NCBI GenBank assembly: GCA_003313425.1
Contig: NHZP01000023.1
Coordinates: 930,001-994,000, forward strand
Reading direction: 5' to 3'
Length of the DNA stretch: 64,000 bases
DNA from: Pseudopyrenochaeta lycopersici
Taxonomy: Eukaryota; Ascomycota; Dothideomycetes; Pleosporales; Pseudopyrenochaetaceae
A program made the translations under genes and the position numbers. The notes beneath the pieces are model-generated. The model ran no database searches. It had not been told where the DNA came from and worked only from the letters and a program-made list of their open reading frames with translations. This document shows, piece after piece, positions 37,401-48,069 of the stretch (its first letter is position 1; every line of letters starts with the position of its first letter).

Positions 37401-39091
37401 AGCTAAAGATACACCTGTTAATTAAATAGTATTACAACGCGTGCGCTACTTGTCGCTGAATAAAAAGCCCTTAGGATAGCAAGCATAGTTACTTACAGCT
37501 ACTGCTAGTACCTTATAGACGCTAGACAGAAATTTTAGTTAATTTTATTTAAGATTTACCTACCTCTTAGCTAGATAGCTGTACTTTTAAGAATATCCTC
37601 GTTATTATAGACCGCCTTATAAAAAGACAGCATTTTTTCCCTACGTATAGCTGTACCGCAGCTAAAGCTGCTAGGTGCTTTATAGAGGTCTTTAAATTAC
37701 ATAGCATTCTCCTTAGTATTATCTCTAACTGCGGTTTAAATTTCGTTAGTTAGTTTTAGAGGTAGGTCTGTGAGCGGCTACGTATCTAACAGCGCTTATC
37801 AACAGCCTATCACCCTAAAACAGACAGGCAGACTAAGCAGGCAAATTAAGCCTTAGAAATTTATCTTTATTAGTACATTAACTACGCGCAAACTAACTAG
37901 GCTGCCTAGCTTTACGTTACTAAGTTTTAGGCCAATAATATAGTTAACGCCTCTACAGGCATAACGCTATTCTTTATAGATCTTAGATATTACCCTCGTA
38001 GTAGTATACACCTAGGAGAAAACTACAATAAAAAGCTTAGTAGCGCCGTAGCTAGTAATAAAATCTAGGCAGATAAGCTTATAAATACCTACGCAGACCT
38101 AGTTACTTATTTATAAGAACAAATGCTATAGGCTTAACAGGAATAAGCTTACTACGCTAACACCTCTCGCTAATTAGTGCTAAAGTATGCTGTTAGAGAC
38201 TAAGTTATAGTTAACATAATTAATTAGTCTACTAAACAGGAATTAAAGAAGCTAGACCTTAAGTAGGCAGGGCCTTACAGCGTTATAAGAGTCGTGCATA
38301 ACAGCTGGGCGTATTAATTAGACCTTCTACTAGACATGTTAGGCAGCAGAGTTTTTCCTGTATTTTACCCTAAGCTTCTTTAGCCTGCGCCCTTAAAAGG
38401 GCTTCTAGATTAAGCGCCAGCTTAGCTAGTAGCCGTTAAGGTAATTAATCCTAACAGCGAGGTTTAAGATAAGTAGCTTATTAACGATTTTCTTAATTGC
38501 TAGCAAACTAGCGTTAAAGGCCGCTGAAAGCGCGAGTAGTAGTACCTAATTAAATAGACTAGATACCTAAAACCTACCTAGCACCTAGTAACTAAGTACC
38601 CCGACAACTACGACGCTTATCTGTTTTATTAGCGACAGCCTGATAAGCCTAAGCCACCTACTTGTCGCATGCCTCCAAATTAGTTACTACTTAACGAGGA
38701 TAGGCTAGCTGCAGAAGAGTATCTTAGCGGCGACGAAGGTATCTAAAAAGTTTTGCTTAAGTTAGCGCGCCTTAATTTGCCTCGATTTGCGCGCCTCCAG
38801 CCTTAATTTACGCGCCTTCAGCCTCAATTCGCGCATCTATAGCCTTAAGATTGCCCGCCTTCGCCCTTACTCTACGCAGTGCGCCTCGCTTTACGCGCTA
38901 CGTCTAGGGACCTTACAACTAAACGAAAATTACAAAGGTTGCTCCTATATGTATTATACGAAGGTCTTTAGGTTCTGTTTTTGCGTCGCGGGGTAGAAGT
39001 GTTAGAAAACACCTCAGAGCTTAGCGATTTTGTATAGGAAACTGTTTAGACATGCGCAGCGCTATATAAAGCCTATTGCCAGATTCACTGA
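34460..39091 (+). pseudogene. Pol of Gypsy C: protease, RT, RNase H, integrase and chromodomain
   Basis: Order: protease LADNRVDTNFI near 34660; RT with SIQVCVDY-type sequence near 35630 and TYLDNILVF near 35930; RNase H near 36360-36790; integrase with NILVIIDRL (37590), IISNCGLNFVSQF (37720) and LSTAYHPKTDRQTKQ (37800). A C-terminal chromodomain follows near 38460-38640 (YLIKQTRYLKPT, RIP-altered). The C-terminus has RLQPQF repeats and ends at TGA 39089-39091. The frame changes by one base at a GGGGGG run near 36455; before that run the frame is 0 and after it 2. RIP stops occur throughout. Confidence 0.8.
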
Positions 39092-39187
39092 GTTAGAGGG
39101 ACTTAGTGGTAAACGGTTTTCTTATATTTTATCTCAAATTTTTGTCTCTCAGTTCAGAGGCCCTCACTATTTTGAAGGGGGAGGTTG

Positions 39188-39489
39188 TGTTAGGGTTTAA
39201 TCCTTTCAGGTTACTAGACGCAGGTGAAAGGGTTCAATCCTTCCAAGTTACTAGACGCAGGTGAAAGGTAACGATCCTGCCAAGTTACTAGACGCAGGTG
39301 AAAGGTAACTGTTACCTCTTACCTTTCACCAAGCTAGGTAACTGGATCGGGACTAGCCTGCTCTAGCTTATGTATATAGGCAGCACCTCTCCCCCGAAGG
39401 TGAGAGGTATCTGCTATTTTGTCCATTTCCTTTTAAATTAAGTTTCTTCAGCTAAGACCGTCCTAACTGTGCGTGTTGACTGCCTTACA
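39188..39489 (+). repeat. 3' LTR of C
   Basis: This 302-bp copy pairs with 31471-31772 and contains the same three 37-bp repeats. It is preceded by a strong polypurine tract at 39172-39187 and followed by the duplication TATAC. Confidence 0.93.
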
Positions 39490-40184
39490 TATACTATTAA
39501 ACTATAACTCTTAAGAAAAAGTCTAAAACCTCTTAATATAGGGCCTTTTAATTACCTTTTTAAGTATAGATATATAGTATTCCTATAAGGTATAAGATTA
39601 ATACTAGAAAGGCTAGCCTTATAAAAGTTTAGATTTAAGTTAATAAAATTAGAAGTTTAGTTATTTATTAAAATATTAATAAATAGAGAAGACATAATTA
39701 CTTTTACTTTCTCTAAGATAAGATAAATTATTAAAGATCTATATCTTCTATATAAGATATAGACTATTAAATATAAAGCTTAGTAAGAAAAATTATTCCT
39801 AATAGCGTAAGCTATTAAAGAAGAAGTAGTTATAATATTTAATAATAGACTTAATTAAGGAGTACTAGAAAGATACGCTAGTTAGTATAGAAACTTATAG
39901 TTTCTAGTTAAAAAGAAAAATAAGAGTTATTAGATAATACTTAAGTAAATTAAGATAAACGCAGTATCTCTTAAGGATACTAATCTACCTCTAATAGTAG
40001 ATAAATTCTCTAAGTATTTTAGTAGATATTATATTCTATCTCTTATAGATCTATTCTTAAGATATAACTAGATTATACTTTATCTAGATAGTAGAGATAT
40101 AACTGCCTTTCATATACTAGTTAGTTTACTTTAATACTATATAATAGTTTAAGGCGTAACTAACTTAGTTATAGTCTTTTAGTA
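39490..40184 (+). pseudogene. RT of Gypsy X, first part
   Basis: After C the X frame continues LQLLRKSLKPL, then NYLFKYRYIVF, KEEVVIIFNNRLN and SLIDLFLRYNQIIL. These align with NYLFEYRYADF, EEEVVAMFRERID and SLMDLFLGYDQITL in D. The first RT catalytic Asp is visible as LIDLF. The frame stops at TNLVIVF, where the DDE transposon is inserted. Confidence 0.75.
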
Positions 40185-40291
40185 TCCGTGCCAAGGCTTA
40201 GCTGATTACTCAGCTAAGTGGCCTTTGGCCACACTCGCCGTAGGCGAGTGCCGACCATCAATACGATAATACCATTAATACAATAAAATTT
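40185..40291 (+). repeat. Left terminal inverted repeat made of three hairpins
   Basis: The 107 bp hold three successive palindromes: CTTAGCTGATTACTCAGCTAAG at about 40197-40218, GTGGCCTTTGGCCAC at about 40219-40233 and ACTCGCCGTAGGCGAGT at about 40232-40249. An AT-rich stretch follows. The right repeat (42063-42169) is its exact complement. Confidence 0.93.
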
Positions 40292-40331
40292 CCGGCACGT
40301 CTGCACGTTTACGCGTCATACGACCACAACA

Positions 40332-42030
40332 ATGCCTTAATCAGGGCTCTTGATTAATGATCAGATCGAGCAGATTCTCAAATCTATTAAAGACGTTAAA
40401 AAGCCTAATTTTAGTAAACTCGCGCGTGAGCATAACGTGCCTTATCAACGCCTCCTCGCGCGCTTAAAAGGTCGACTAACGCTTTCTGAGCGTCCATCTG
40501 GCACATATAAGCTCTCAGATGCGCAAGACAAAGCACTTTACGATTATATAGCTTGTCTTGATCAGCTTAGGGTCTGCGTACGACTACTAATGGTCGTATC
40601 TTGTGCGAATTACCTTCTTCAGCGCAGCTATGAGGGCGCTGATACCCTACCCTCCACGAACATACGATGGGCAAAGCGCTGGCTTAAGCGCAATCCTGAG
40701 CTATATCTCCGCCGCTAACAATCCCTCGACCTCAATCGCGCAGTCGCACATAATAAAGAGGCTATTTTTAGGTAGTTTAATAGCTTAATTAAGCTAATTA
40801 AGCTGCATAGTATCACTACAGCTGATACATGGAATTTTAATAAGACAGGCTTCCGTATTAGGATTGGAAAAGATCAGTAGGTAATCACATTTAAGCCTTA
40901 TTGCCGCGTTTATCTAGCTACGCCAGATGATCGTACGACACTCACAATAACTAAGTGTGTTAACGCGGATGGCAGTGCAATTGAGCCTATGGTAATCATT
41001 AAGGGCGCTGTATTGCTTAAGCGTTACTTTACTGATCTACCTGATGGCTATCTTATTGCACGTAGCGGCAGCGGCTATACAAATAATGAGCTCAGTCTTG
41101 AGTGGGCAAGGCACTTCGTACGACAGACGCAGAAGCATCTTAAGGGCGTGTATCAACTTCTTCTTTTTGACGGCTTTGATAGTCACTGCACACAAGAGTT
41201 TCTTAAGTACCTTAAGGATCATAAAGTAATCGCTTATCGTCTTCCTCCGCACACGTCACACTTCCTTCAGCCGCTTGATGTTGGCTGTTTTCAACCATAT
41301 AAGCACTGGCATGCTTAAGCTGTTAATAATGCGACTCGTACGGGCTGTACATCATTTAACAAGGCTGAGTTCTTAGCAGCAATTGAGTCAATTCGCGCGC
41401 ATACTTTCAAGCCTCGTACGATACAGAAGGGCTGGCGAGACACAGGACTATATCCGCTGAATGCAGCAATTATTAAAGCAAATATTTAGCGAGATGTTGC
41501 CGAGCTTGAGGCTGATTATGCCAGCAGCAGTGACAGCGAGGCTAAGAACAAGGCTGACGGCACACCACCACCACAAGAGCTTAAGACTCCGCTAACAATT
41601 CGTACGCTTAAGCGCAATATTAATTATTGCCTTGCGAATAAGGACTTAAGTGAGAACGTTAAGCGTACGCTAGTTGGCGCGTTTAACATGTCTGTCGCTG
41701 GCGATTAAGCGATTAGTGAGCTGAGAACAATAACTTCAGTTACGCAATTACGACAAGCTCGTCAGCAGCGGTCTCGTACGACACTTAAATCATCAATAGG
41801 TGTTATCTATTCACATTAGGCCTGGCGGATTACGAAGGGTAGGCTTAAGACTGAAATAAGAGAGCTTGAAGCTAAGTATGCAAGAATAAAAGGCGTGCTA
41901 ATTGCGAAAAAAAAGCGTCATTTACAAGCTTATCAGCCTATACATAATTAATTACAGCTTATGTGGGCATCTATGCGTACTGCAGGCCTCCTATCGTACG
42001 AAAATAAATATGAAAATTAGCGTGGTTGAT
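40332..42030 (+). pseudogene. DDE transposase of the Fot1/pogo-like transposon
   Basis: One plus-strand frame starts at ATG 40332 (M-P then TAA, probably a former Gln), then LLINDQIEQILK, and runs to about 42030. A helix-turn-helix DNA-binding part lies in residues about 1-110 (KLAREHNVPYQRLLARLKG). The catalytic part has WNFNKTGFRI, where Fot1 relatives have an Asp after the first Phe; LLFDGFDSH, the second Asp segment; and LPPHTSHFLQPLDVGCF. A C-terminal basic coiled region follows. About nine in-frame TAG or TAA codons and the lost first Asp make it inactive. All are explicable by RIP. Confidence 0.85.
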
Positions 42031-42062
42031 GCGCTGTTTGAATTCGAATGAACGCGTGCCTT

Positions 42063-42169
42063 AAATTTTATTGTATTAATGGTATTATCGTATTGATGGT
42101 CGGCACTCGCCTACGGCGAGTGTGGCCAAAGGCCACTTAGCTGAGTAATCAGCTAAGCCTTGGCACGGA
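42063..42169 (+). repeat. Right terminal inverted repeat of the DDE transposon
   Basis: Exact inverted copy of 40185-40291 with the same three hairpins. It is followed by the TA duplication at 42170-42171. Confidence 0.93.
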
Positions 42170-42171
42170 TA

Positions 42172-44140
42172 AGTAGTTATAAAGATTATAAAAGATTATT
42201 AGCTATATACTATTCCTTTTATAGATAATATTACTACTAGTAGTCTTAAAACTAACTATAAAGGAGAAGAAGTATTTCCTAGAGTAAGAAGATATATATT
42301 AGAATATATTTTATAGCTAGATAAGGCTCTAGCTAATATAGAAAGAGCTAAAGCTATAATTTTAGGTAAGAAATATTATTAGAGAGTCTTTAGATTAGGG
42401 GTAGTTAAATATAAAGTTACTGCGTAAGAGAGATATCTAGATTAATAGAAAGTAGCTAAGATTCTAGATTAGTTAAAATATAGAAATATAAAAGAAGTAA
42501 GGGTATTTATAGGTATCTGTGTCTACTACAGGATATAGGTACCTAGCTTTACTATTTACGCAAAGCCTCTATTCTAGTTAAAAAGGACTAGCGTTAAATA
42601 GATATAGTAAGAGGCTTAATAAGAGGCTATAAGTACCTTAAAATAATATATTACTTTAACCTTAGTATTAGTAAGTCTTAATTATAAGAATAAAAGTATA
42701 CTTTTTATAGTAGTAGACGTAAGTAAGGAAGGCATAGGTATATCTCTTAAATAGATTAGAGTAGATAGAAAGAGATACTTATATTAATTTAAAAGTATAA
42801 TATAGTTAAAAGCTAAGAGTCTTTAGTATTTAATAAAGCTTAAGTATAAAGTAGTATTATAGGCGCTAAAGAAATTTAGGACCTAGCTATATAGATAGTA
42901 TTTTACTATTAAAATAGACGCTTAGACGCTTATTTATTAACTTAATAGATTATTACCTAATATCTTTAGATTAGTCTAAAACAGGTAGCTTACAGCTATT
43001 CTTACGTAAGACTTTAATATTAAGTATATTTCTAGAAAGAAGAATATTATTACTAATATATTATTACGTTATCTAAAGCTAGAAGGATAGGAATAGCTAG
43101 ATAAGACTAAAGATAACCTTAAAGATTTTATTAAAAATATAATTACTAACCTTAAGTTTACTTTACCTACTAAGATAAGTAGAATACTAGATAAGTAATA
43201 CTTAGACAAGTCTAAAGTAATTACTTAGTTCTTAATAAGATTTAAGAAGCCTAAAAGCCTTATAAAGGTATAACTTTAAGTATAATAGAAGAGAGTAATA
43301 AATTTCTTTATATAAGAAGGCTATCTATTCTAAAAGTCTATAAAGAATATAGCTATTTATTAAGTTATAAATAATCCTAATCTTAAGACTATAACTATAT
43401 AGGAAATATATTAATAGATTAGTTATAAAGGAGAAAACAGCGTCTATTTAATACTTACTTAATACTACTAGTAGGAAAGGATATTTAAGGAGGTGTAGCG
43501 CGCGATTATATTATATAAATAGTGCTAGTAAAGATTATTAAATTATAAGTAAGAGATACTAATAAATACTTACTATTACGCGTTATAGGAATAAGTTACT
43601 ATAGATATTATTTATATACTGTATTATTAAAGAAAGAAATTTATTATAATTATATAAGAATACTTTAGTAGATAGCTAGAGGTATAAGTAATAGCTAATA
43701 ATAAGTTATCTACTATTACTAAGTTTCTATATAAAGAAATCTTATATTACTAGAGTATAATAAGGATACTTACTATAGATAGTAGACCTAATTTTAAAAA
43801 GATAGTTAAAGCCCTTACTAAGATTTATTATATTAGGAGGATCTAGGTATTAGTATATAACTCTTAGGCTATAAGAAAAATTAAGGGTAGTTATAAGCTA
43901 ATATATAACGTACTTATAAAGCTTCTTAGACTTTAAGTTAATAATCTTCTAATAGTATTATAGGTAGATAGAATATCTACTTAGAGTTAGACTAGATATT
44001 CCCCTTATTAGTTAGTTACTAGTTAGAATCTAGTACTTCTAATTAAGCTTACTCTTCTAATATAGTAAATATTACTATTTAGATAAGTAATATTAAGAGG
44101 CTAGTTATTAGCAGTACTATTAGATTAATACTACTACTTC
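42172..44140 (+). pseudogene. RT end, RNase H and integrase of Gypsy X
   Basis: The frame continues TIPFIDNITT (D has ALFLDDITCG), VFIGICVYYRIQVPSF, VVDVSK-type RNase H, LQALKKFRTQLYRQ, KIDAQTLIYQLNR and LRYLKLEG. Integrase follows with IDIIYILYYQRKKF near 43600 and IDSRPNFKKIVKAL near 43780. These align with FLRICVYYRIWVPSF, LWALKKFGTWLYGQ, IDVVYM and VDGGPDFAKVVVAL in D. Homology ends near LLAV at about 44130, before the GPY module. It is heavily RIP-mutated. Confidence 0.78.
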
Positions 44141-44502
44141 TTTAGCTAGTTCTTTATATATAATTTTTAGCTGTACGCGTACTTTATAATAGATAATTTT
44201 CTTCTAATAAAATAATAGTATAAGTAGTGTACTATTATAAAGTTTATTTATTATTATACTAGTTTATTAATATTTTTTTTATATTATATATACTATATTT
44301 ACTATAGCTAAATTTATTAGTAACTTTAGTAACTATAGTACTACTATATAGTATGCTAATAATATAATTTTACTACTAGACTATTTAATTAAAATATCTA
44401 TATATATTTTAGTCTATTTCTTAAAGAATTTAGCGTTATAGTAGTATAATTATAATACTATAAAGTTAAGGTAGTGTTATTATAATAGAGCGCGTCGCAC
44501 TA
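44141..44502. other. AT-rich RIP-type stretch, nothing recognised
   Basis: This 360-bp stretch has almost no C or G and no readable frame. It may be the remains of the 3' end of X or another decayed element. Composition changes sharply to normal at about 44500. Confidence 0.5.
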
Positions 44503-44533
44503 GCGCGGCGAGAACTTTTGGAAGGGCACTGTA
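44503..44533 (+). repeat. 31-bp direct repeat, right copy
   Basis: Identical to 1033-1063 in the same orientation, 43,470 bp apart. It marks the abrupt change from RIP-type AT-rich sequence to ordinary sequence. Confidence 0.85.
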
Positions 44534-46340
44534 CATGACGTTAGAGCCGAGAGTAAGCTCTTAGTAGCTAAACGAGTGTCCAAGTAGTAGCTTAAAGCAG
44601 CTACTACTGTAAGTTTTTGTTGAAGTTCTATGAACTCCTTAAGGATTCTAAATGATCAGCGCTTGATGTCATGGATTTACACAACGTTCGGGGATTGGCA
44701 AGATGGCGTAGGTGTTTGATTTCAAGACAGTGTAGGGATCATGCTCCTGTCAAAGGCTAACATGTTCCACAAGCGAGTGCGGGCCGTACAAGCGAGTGGG
44801 CCACCCCACCAACTTTGGCAACTGTACTAGTCTGAATTTGATCGTGATGAAGAGTTTCGATTGCGAGAGTAATATCTGCTTCAGACAAAGCTTGTTGAAC
44901 TTGAATTGGTGGTGCCATAATTGATAGAAGTTCAAGCGTTGCCGAAAATTGGTGGATCGGCCCACTCGTTTGTTGGCCACGTTATGGACGAAAGATTGCG
45001 GTGGTTATTTGCAGCACTACTGCGCGCTCGCCTTTTTCGTATCACGATCTTTTTTGGCTTGCATTCGATCGTTGCATTCAGTGGCTGCGGCTTCAAACAC
45101 CGCATGACACGAAAACAGTTTGCCGCCCAGAATAACGACATCTACAGTTTGTGAAAATGTGGTACTCGTGTCTTCTTCGCATGTCAGCCTCTCGACGCTC
45201 TAAGCGTGTGGTACCTGTCCTCTAAGAATTGAATCAGGTCAGAAGCTTCTATGACAATGATAGTCTCAAGACATCTCTACAAGATGCATGCCTATACTGT
45301 GCCCTGTGTTTTGTCCACGTGGAAACATCGAAACTCGCAAGCCTATTGTCTGCAATAGCTACCTCATGGGAGTTATCACAAATCTACATTCTGTTATCAA
45401 ACAATACCGCCATGAAACTGTGCTGATGCGATTTTGTGTGGACGCACTATAAATCAACCAATCCAACCACGACGAGATGACTTCCTAGTATGTGCATCTC
45501 GCTTGTGGAGCGCTTTAGGTGTCTTCGCTTATGCGTATTGGACAAGACTGCGCTGCGCGCAATGGCGGCGTTCCGTCGGCGCGACTTTGATGCCGTTTTA
45601 TCCCTTCCAGGAGACCTACTTCTTTAGGATTGATAACGGCTAGATCCGTTATAGTGCTTGGAGACTGCTATTCTTCTTAAACGCTAAGGTTTTAGATTTT
45701 ATTTTAGTCACAGCTTCCTGTGCTTGAGCTTTGATGAACAGCCCCAGATTGAGGGGTTCGCGATGAATGACTGACTCGTTTCAAACTGCCAAGACGGTCC
45801 TTAGTTACCCTCATCAGCTTAGGCCCTAATAAATAGTTAGGCAGAAAATTAGGGATCGGAAGGCTGGGGGACGGCACTGTCATCAGAGTCGTAGTCAATA
45901 ACCAGCTTGCGTAGGACCCCTACTTCTGTGACTTTACGCGCAATTGAGTATCATATAACTTCATATTGACTGTGAGTATTCGCGCACACTTTGGATCAAA
46001 GAAGACGCCATGTTCATCGGGTAACCCGTGGAATTTCCCTATTTTAGGGGTGTTCGGCCCCCGTCAAACCCTTCCCAGTACTCCTTTTATCATCATAAGG
46101 CGCATCTCCAAGCCCACGGCATAAACGCGGCCGACAGGGATTGACCCTGTTCATTACAACCTGTTCCGTTTGCATTCATACTTCGTACCTCGATACGAAG
46201 GGCGACTTAAGCCAAGAATCAACAACCTCACGCAGCGCCTATCAATGCCACGGCACAGTCGGCACTGGCCTCGCTGTATCAACGCTTGGCATCCACGTTG
46301 ATGCACAACCCAGAACCCTTGGAAAGGCATCATGATGGTT
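44534..46340. other. Intergenic region of ordinary composition
   Basis: No gene could be supported. Frames of 60-80 codons occur on both strands without conserved motifs. It contains a MITE at 44789-44972, a TATAAATCAACCAATCC element near 45451-45466 and a short hairpin CTTCGTA-TACGAAG near 46182-46202. Confidence 0.5.
44789..44972. mobile_element. MITE-like element of about 184 bp
   Basis: Left end CAAGCGAGTGGGCCACCCCA and an inverted, slightly diverged right end (CAAACGAGTGGGCCGATCCA on the minus strand) extend inward to GGCAAC on both sides, about 33 bp. A further GCGAGTGCGGGCC lies just left at 44773-44785. A minus-strand frame spans it but has no recognisable motifs. A target duplication is not clear. 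Confidence 0.6.
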
Positions 46341-46349
46341 GCTATAAAG
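46341..46349 (+). promoter_or_regulatory. TATA box of the DUF7029-like gene
   Basis: GCTATAAAGG lies about 180 bp before the expected start. It is followed by a CT-rich leader (TCTCTCTTTTAGTCTCC) typical of fungal 5' untranslated regions. Confidence 0.6.
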
Positions 46350-46521
46350 GTCGAATGCTTTTCAGATCTCAAATTCTTCTAATCATTCAGCGGCGTCCAG
46401 TCTTTTCCTCAGCTCTCTCTTTTAGTCTCCTCGAACATTGTCTCTCGCTTTTATCAATTAACGTTGCAGCTCCGTTTTGCGTGTCTCTCGCTTAACTAGG
46501 TACTACCGCCTCACATCAGCT

Positions 46522-48069
46522 ATAAAGTCCTCTCCCTCTTTGCTACTTTCACTCACCGCACTCACTGGACTCACTTGCGCTGCTGCATTGCCCAGTGGTG
46601 ACCACAACGCTGTTCTTCGTTCCGTCCAGCAGCTCGATGGGCTCAAGCCTTCTCACCTGAACAGTCTCGATGCGCGACAGGTGCCAGATCAGGCGCCCCC
46701 TACGATTTTGAAGCCTATACATAGGCCTGGACTCAAACCGGGCCATCTCAATGCTCTTAAAACCCGACAGACGGACGGTCAGGCTGGATCTCCAGTTATC
46801 TTGAAGCCCATCTCACGCCCCCAAGCTCTTAAATCTGGCCTTGCCACCAGCCTCAAGGCCAGACAGGACACTTTGACGCCGGCCAAGGAGATCATACTCG
46901 GATATGCCGCTGAGGGCATGACAGCTTTGGTTGACGCTGCCATGAAGCGGCCTGCCGTTGTGCTAGAGGAAGTCGCCGGAATTGCTTCCGTCAAGTGCAC
47001 CGACGCCGCTGTGTCCATGACCTTCAGCGATAATGCTTCCGCCAAAGCTGTCTCTGCCGCGTGGCCTACATCTGACTTCATCATCATCACCTACTCTCCA
47101 GATGGCGGTTGCAACACAGCTGACGAACGTGGTTTCTACACCATCTCAACCCTAACTTTCAATGAAGCCTCCTTGACTGCTACTGCTTCAGGGAAGCGCT
47201 CAGCTCTTGACGAGCAAACTGAGGATGCCGTTGTCGAATTCGATACTACCACGACTCCTGCCAAGCGTGACCTCAAAGCATCAATTGGTGGTGAGATTCA
47301 TGGTACCCTCATCGACACGGAGAGTCTCAAAATTGTCGTCGACCAGGCAAAGTTTGAGAGTGATATTCGCATCAAGGGTGGCTTCCGTTTCAACTTCCTC
47401 AAGTTCAAGCCCAGCAAGATGTACCTTGATGTCGATTACTCCGGTCTCGTGAACCTCAATGTATCTACGACCGTCTCCGCTTCCTTCTCATCTGATATTT
47501 ATAACTATGAGCCACTCTCTGCCTCTGTCTCCGCTTTCACCATTCCCGGAATTCTGGATGTCGGTCCCATCGCACAATTCGGTCTCGGTGTCGAGTTCGC
47601 CGCGGCGGGCACCGTTGATGCCTCCCTCGGCCTCCACAGTGAGATTGTTAACGGTCAGGTCCATCTCGACCTCCTCGACTCTGACAAGTCCTCCACTAGC
47701 GGCTGGAAGCCTGAGACCTCCGTCTCTTCCGATGTCAGCGCTGAGGTGTCGCTACAGCTCAACCCTTACCTTGACTTGAACCTTGCCATGGGTATCCGCG
47801 TTTTCAAGGGCGCCATTGACCTGACCACAGGGTTTGACGTCAAGCCCCAGATCATCAACGCCTTTTCTGCAGACCTCAACTTTGCCTACGCCAGCAATTC
47901 AGGTATCACCTTCACTAAACCAGACACGGCTACCTGCCCAAACGGCGCCTGGTTCGCTAGCACCTTCAACATGGACGTTATTGCTTACATTGGAAGCATA
48001 TACAGCAAGACCTTGTTCAATGTTAATGCTCCTATCTTCCAATCTCAGTGCTGGAATTTTGCTGGATGA
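46522..48069 (+). CDS. Secreted DUF7029/DUF7223-like protein with a damaged start codon
   Basis: A 515-codon frame ends at TGA 48069 with no internal stop. The expected start reads ATA-AAG (46522-46524), followed by KSSPSLLLSLTALTGLTCAA, a good signal peptide. No in-frame ATG occurs between the upstream TAA at 46459 and this point, so ATG to ATA is the simplest reading. After the signal come three degenerate repeats (LKPSHLNSLDARQ, LKPGHLNALKTRQ, LKSGLATSLKARQ), about residues 35-120. A DUF7029-like module follows (VKCTDAAVSMTF, GGCNTADERGFY, about residues 155-240), then an all-beta C-terminal half with AFTIPGILDVGPIAQFG resembling DUF7223. Function of these extracellular fungal proteins is unknown. 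Codon use and GC content are normal, unlike the surrounding repeats. Domain names are from memory. Confidence 0.75.
   Translation: MKSSPSLLLSLTALTGLTCAAALPSGDHNAVLRSVQQLDGLKPSHLNSLDARQVPDQAPPTILKPIHRPGLKPGHLNALKTRQTDGQAGSPVILKPISRPQALKSGLATSLKARQDTLTPAKEIILGYAAEGMTALVDAAMKRPAVVLEEVAGIASVKCTDAAVSMTFSDNASAKAVSAAWPTSDFIIITYSPDGGCNTADERGFYTISTLTFNEASLTATASGKRSALDEQTEDAVVEFDTTTTPAKRDLKASIGGEIHGTLIDTESLKIVVDQAKFESDIRIKGGFRFNFLKFKPSKMYLDVDYSGLVNLNVSTTVSASFSSDIYNYEPLSASVSAFTIPGILDVGPIAQFGLGVEFAAAGTVDASLGLHSEIVNGQVHLDLLDSDKSSTSGWKPETSVSSDVSAEVSLQLNPYLDLNLAMGIRVFKGAIDLTTGFDVKPQIINAFSADLNFAYASNSGITFTKPDTATCPNGAWFASTFNMDVIAYIGSIYSKTLFNVNAPIFQSQCWNFAG

Larger units (their letters stand above)
31471..39489 (+). 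mobile_element. Gypsy C: complete 8.0-kb Ty3/Gypsy element
   Basis: C is bounded by 302-bp LTRs (31471-31772 and 39188-39489) and the perfect 5-bp duplication TATAC (31466-31470 and 39490-39494). Gag is followed by a protease, RT, RNase H, integrase and chromodomain pol, all plus strand. The polypurine tract GAAGGGGGAGG lies next to the 3' LTR. The element lies in X between the protease and RT regions. RIP stops are spread through the frames. Confidence 0.93.
40185..42169 (+). mobile_element. Fot1/pogo-like DDE transposon, 1,985 bp
   Basis: The element is bounded by perfect 107-bp terminal inverted repeats (40185-40291 and 42063-42169) and a TA duplication (40183-40184 and 42170-42171), as in the Tc1/pogo group. 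It encodes one transposase frame. The ends start TCCGTGCCAAGG. Removing it with one TA joins the two parts of the X RT in frame. Confidence 0.95.
1790..44140 (+). mobile_element. Gypsy X: old Ty3/Gypsy element opened by three insertions
   Basis: Element X is a plus-strand Ty3/Gypsy retrotransposon whose pieces are gag to 5155, protease at 30564-31470, reverse transcriptase at 39490-40184, and the rest of pol at 42170-44140. It aligns through its length with the less mutated minus-strand element D. It is interrupted by G1 (5156-30559), C (31471-39489) and a DDE transposon (40185-42169). Counting the duplications AGCT, TATAC and TA once each restores the frame at all three junctions. Homology to D fades near 44140, before the integrase GPY region, so the 3' end may be truncated. 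LTRs were not identified. Confidence 0.85.

Noticed and set aside
40989..41318. Separate short gene of 109 codons
   Set aside because: It is the middle of the DDE transposase in the same register as 40350-40718, separated only by RIP-type stops.
1033..44533. The 31-bp direct repeats as LTRs of element X
   Set aside because: They are too short, similarity stops at once on the inner side, and they lie outside the recognisable element.
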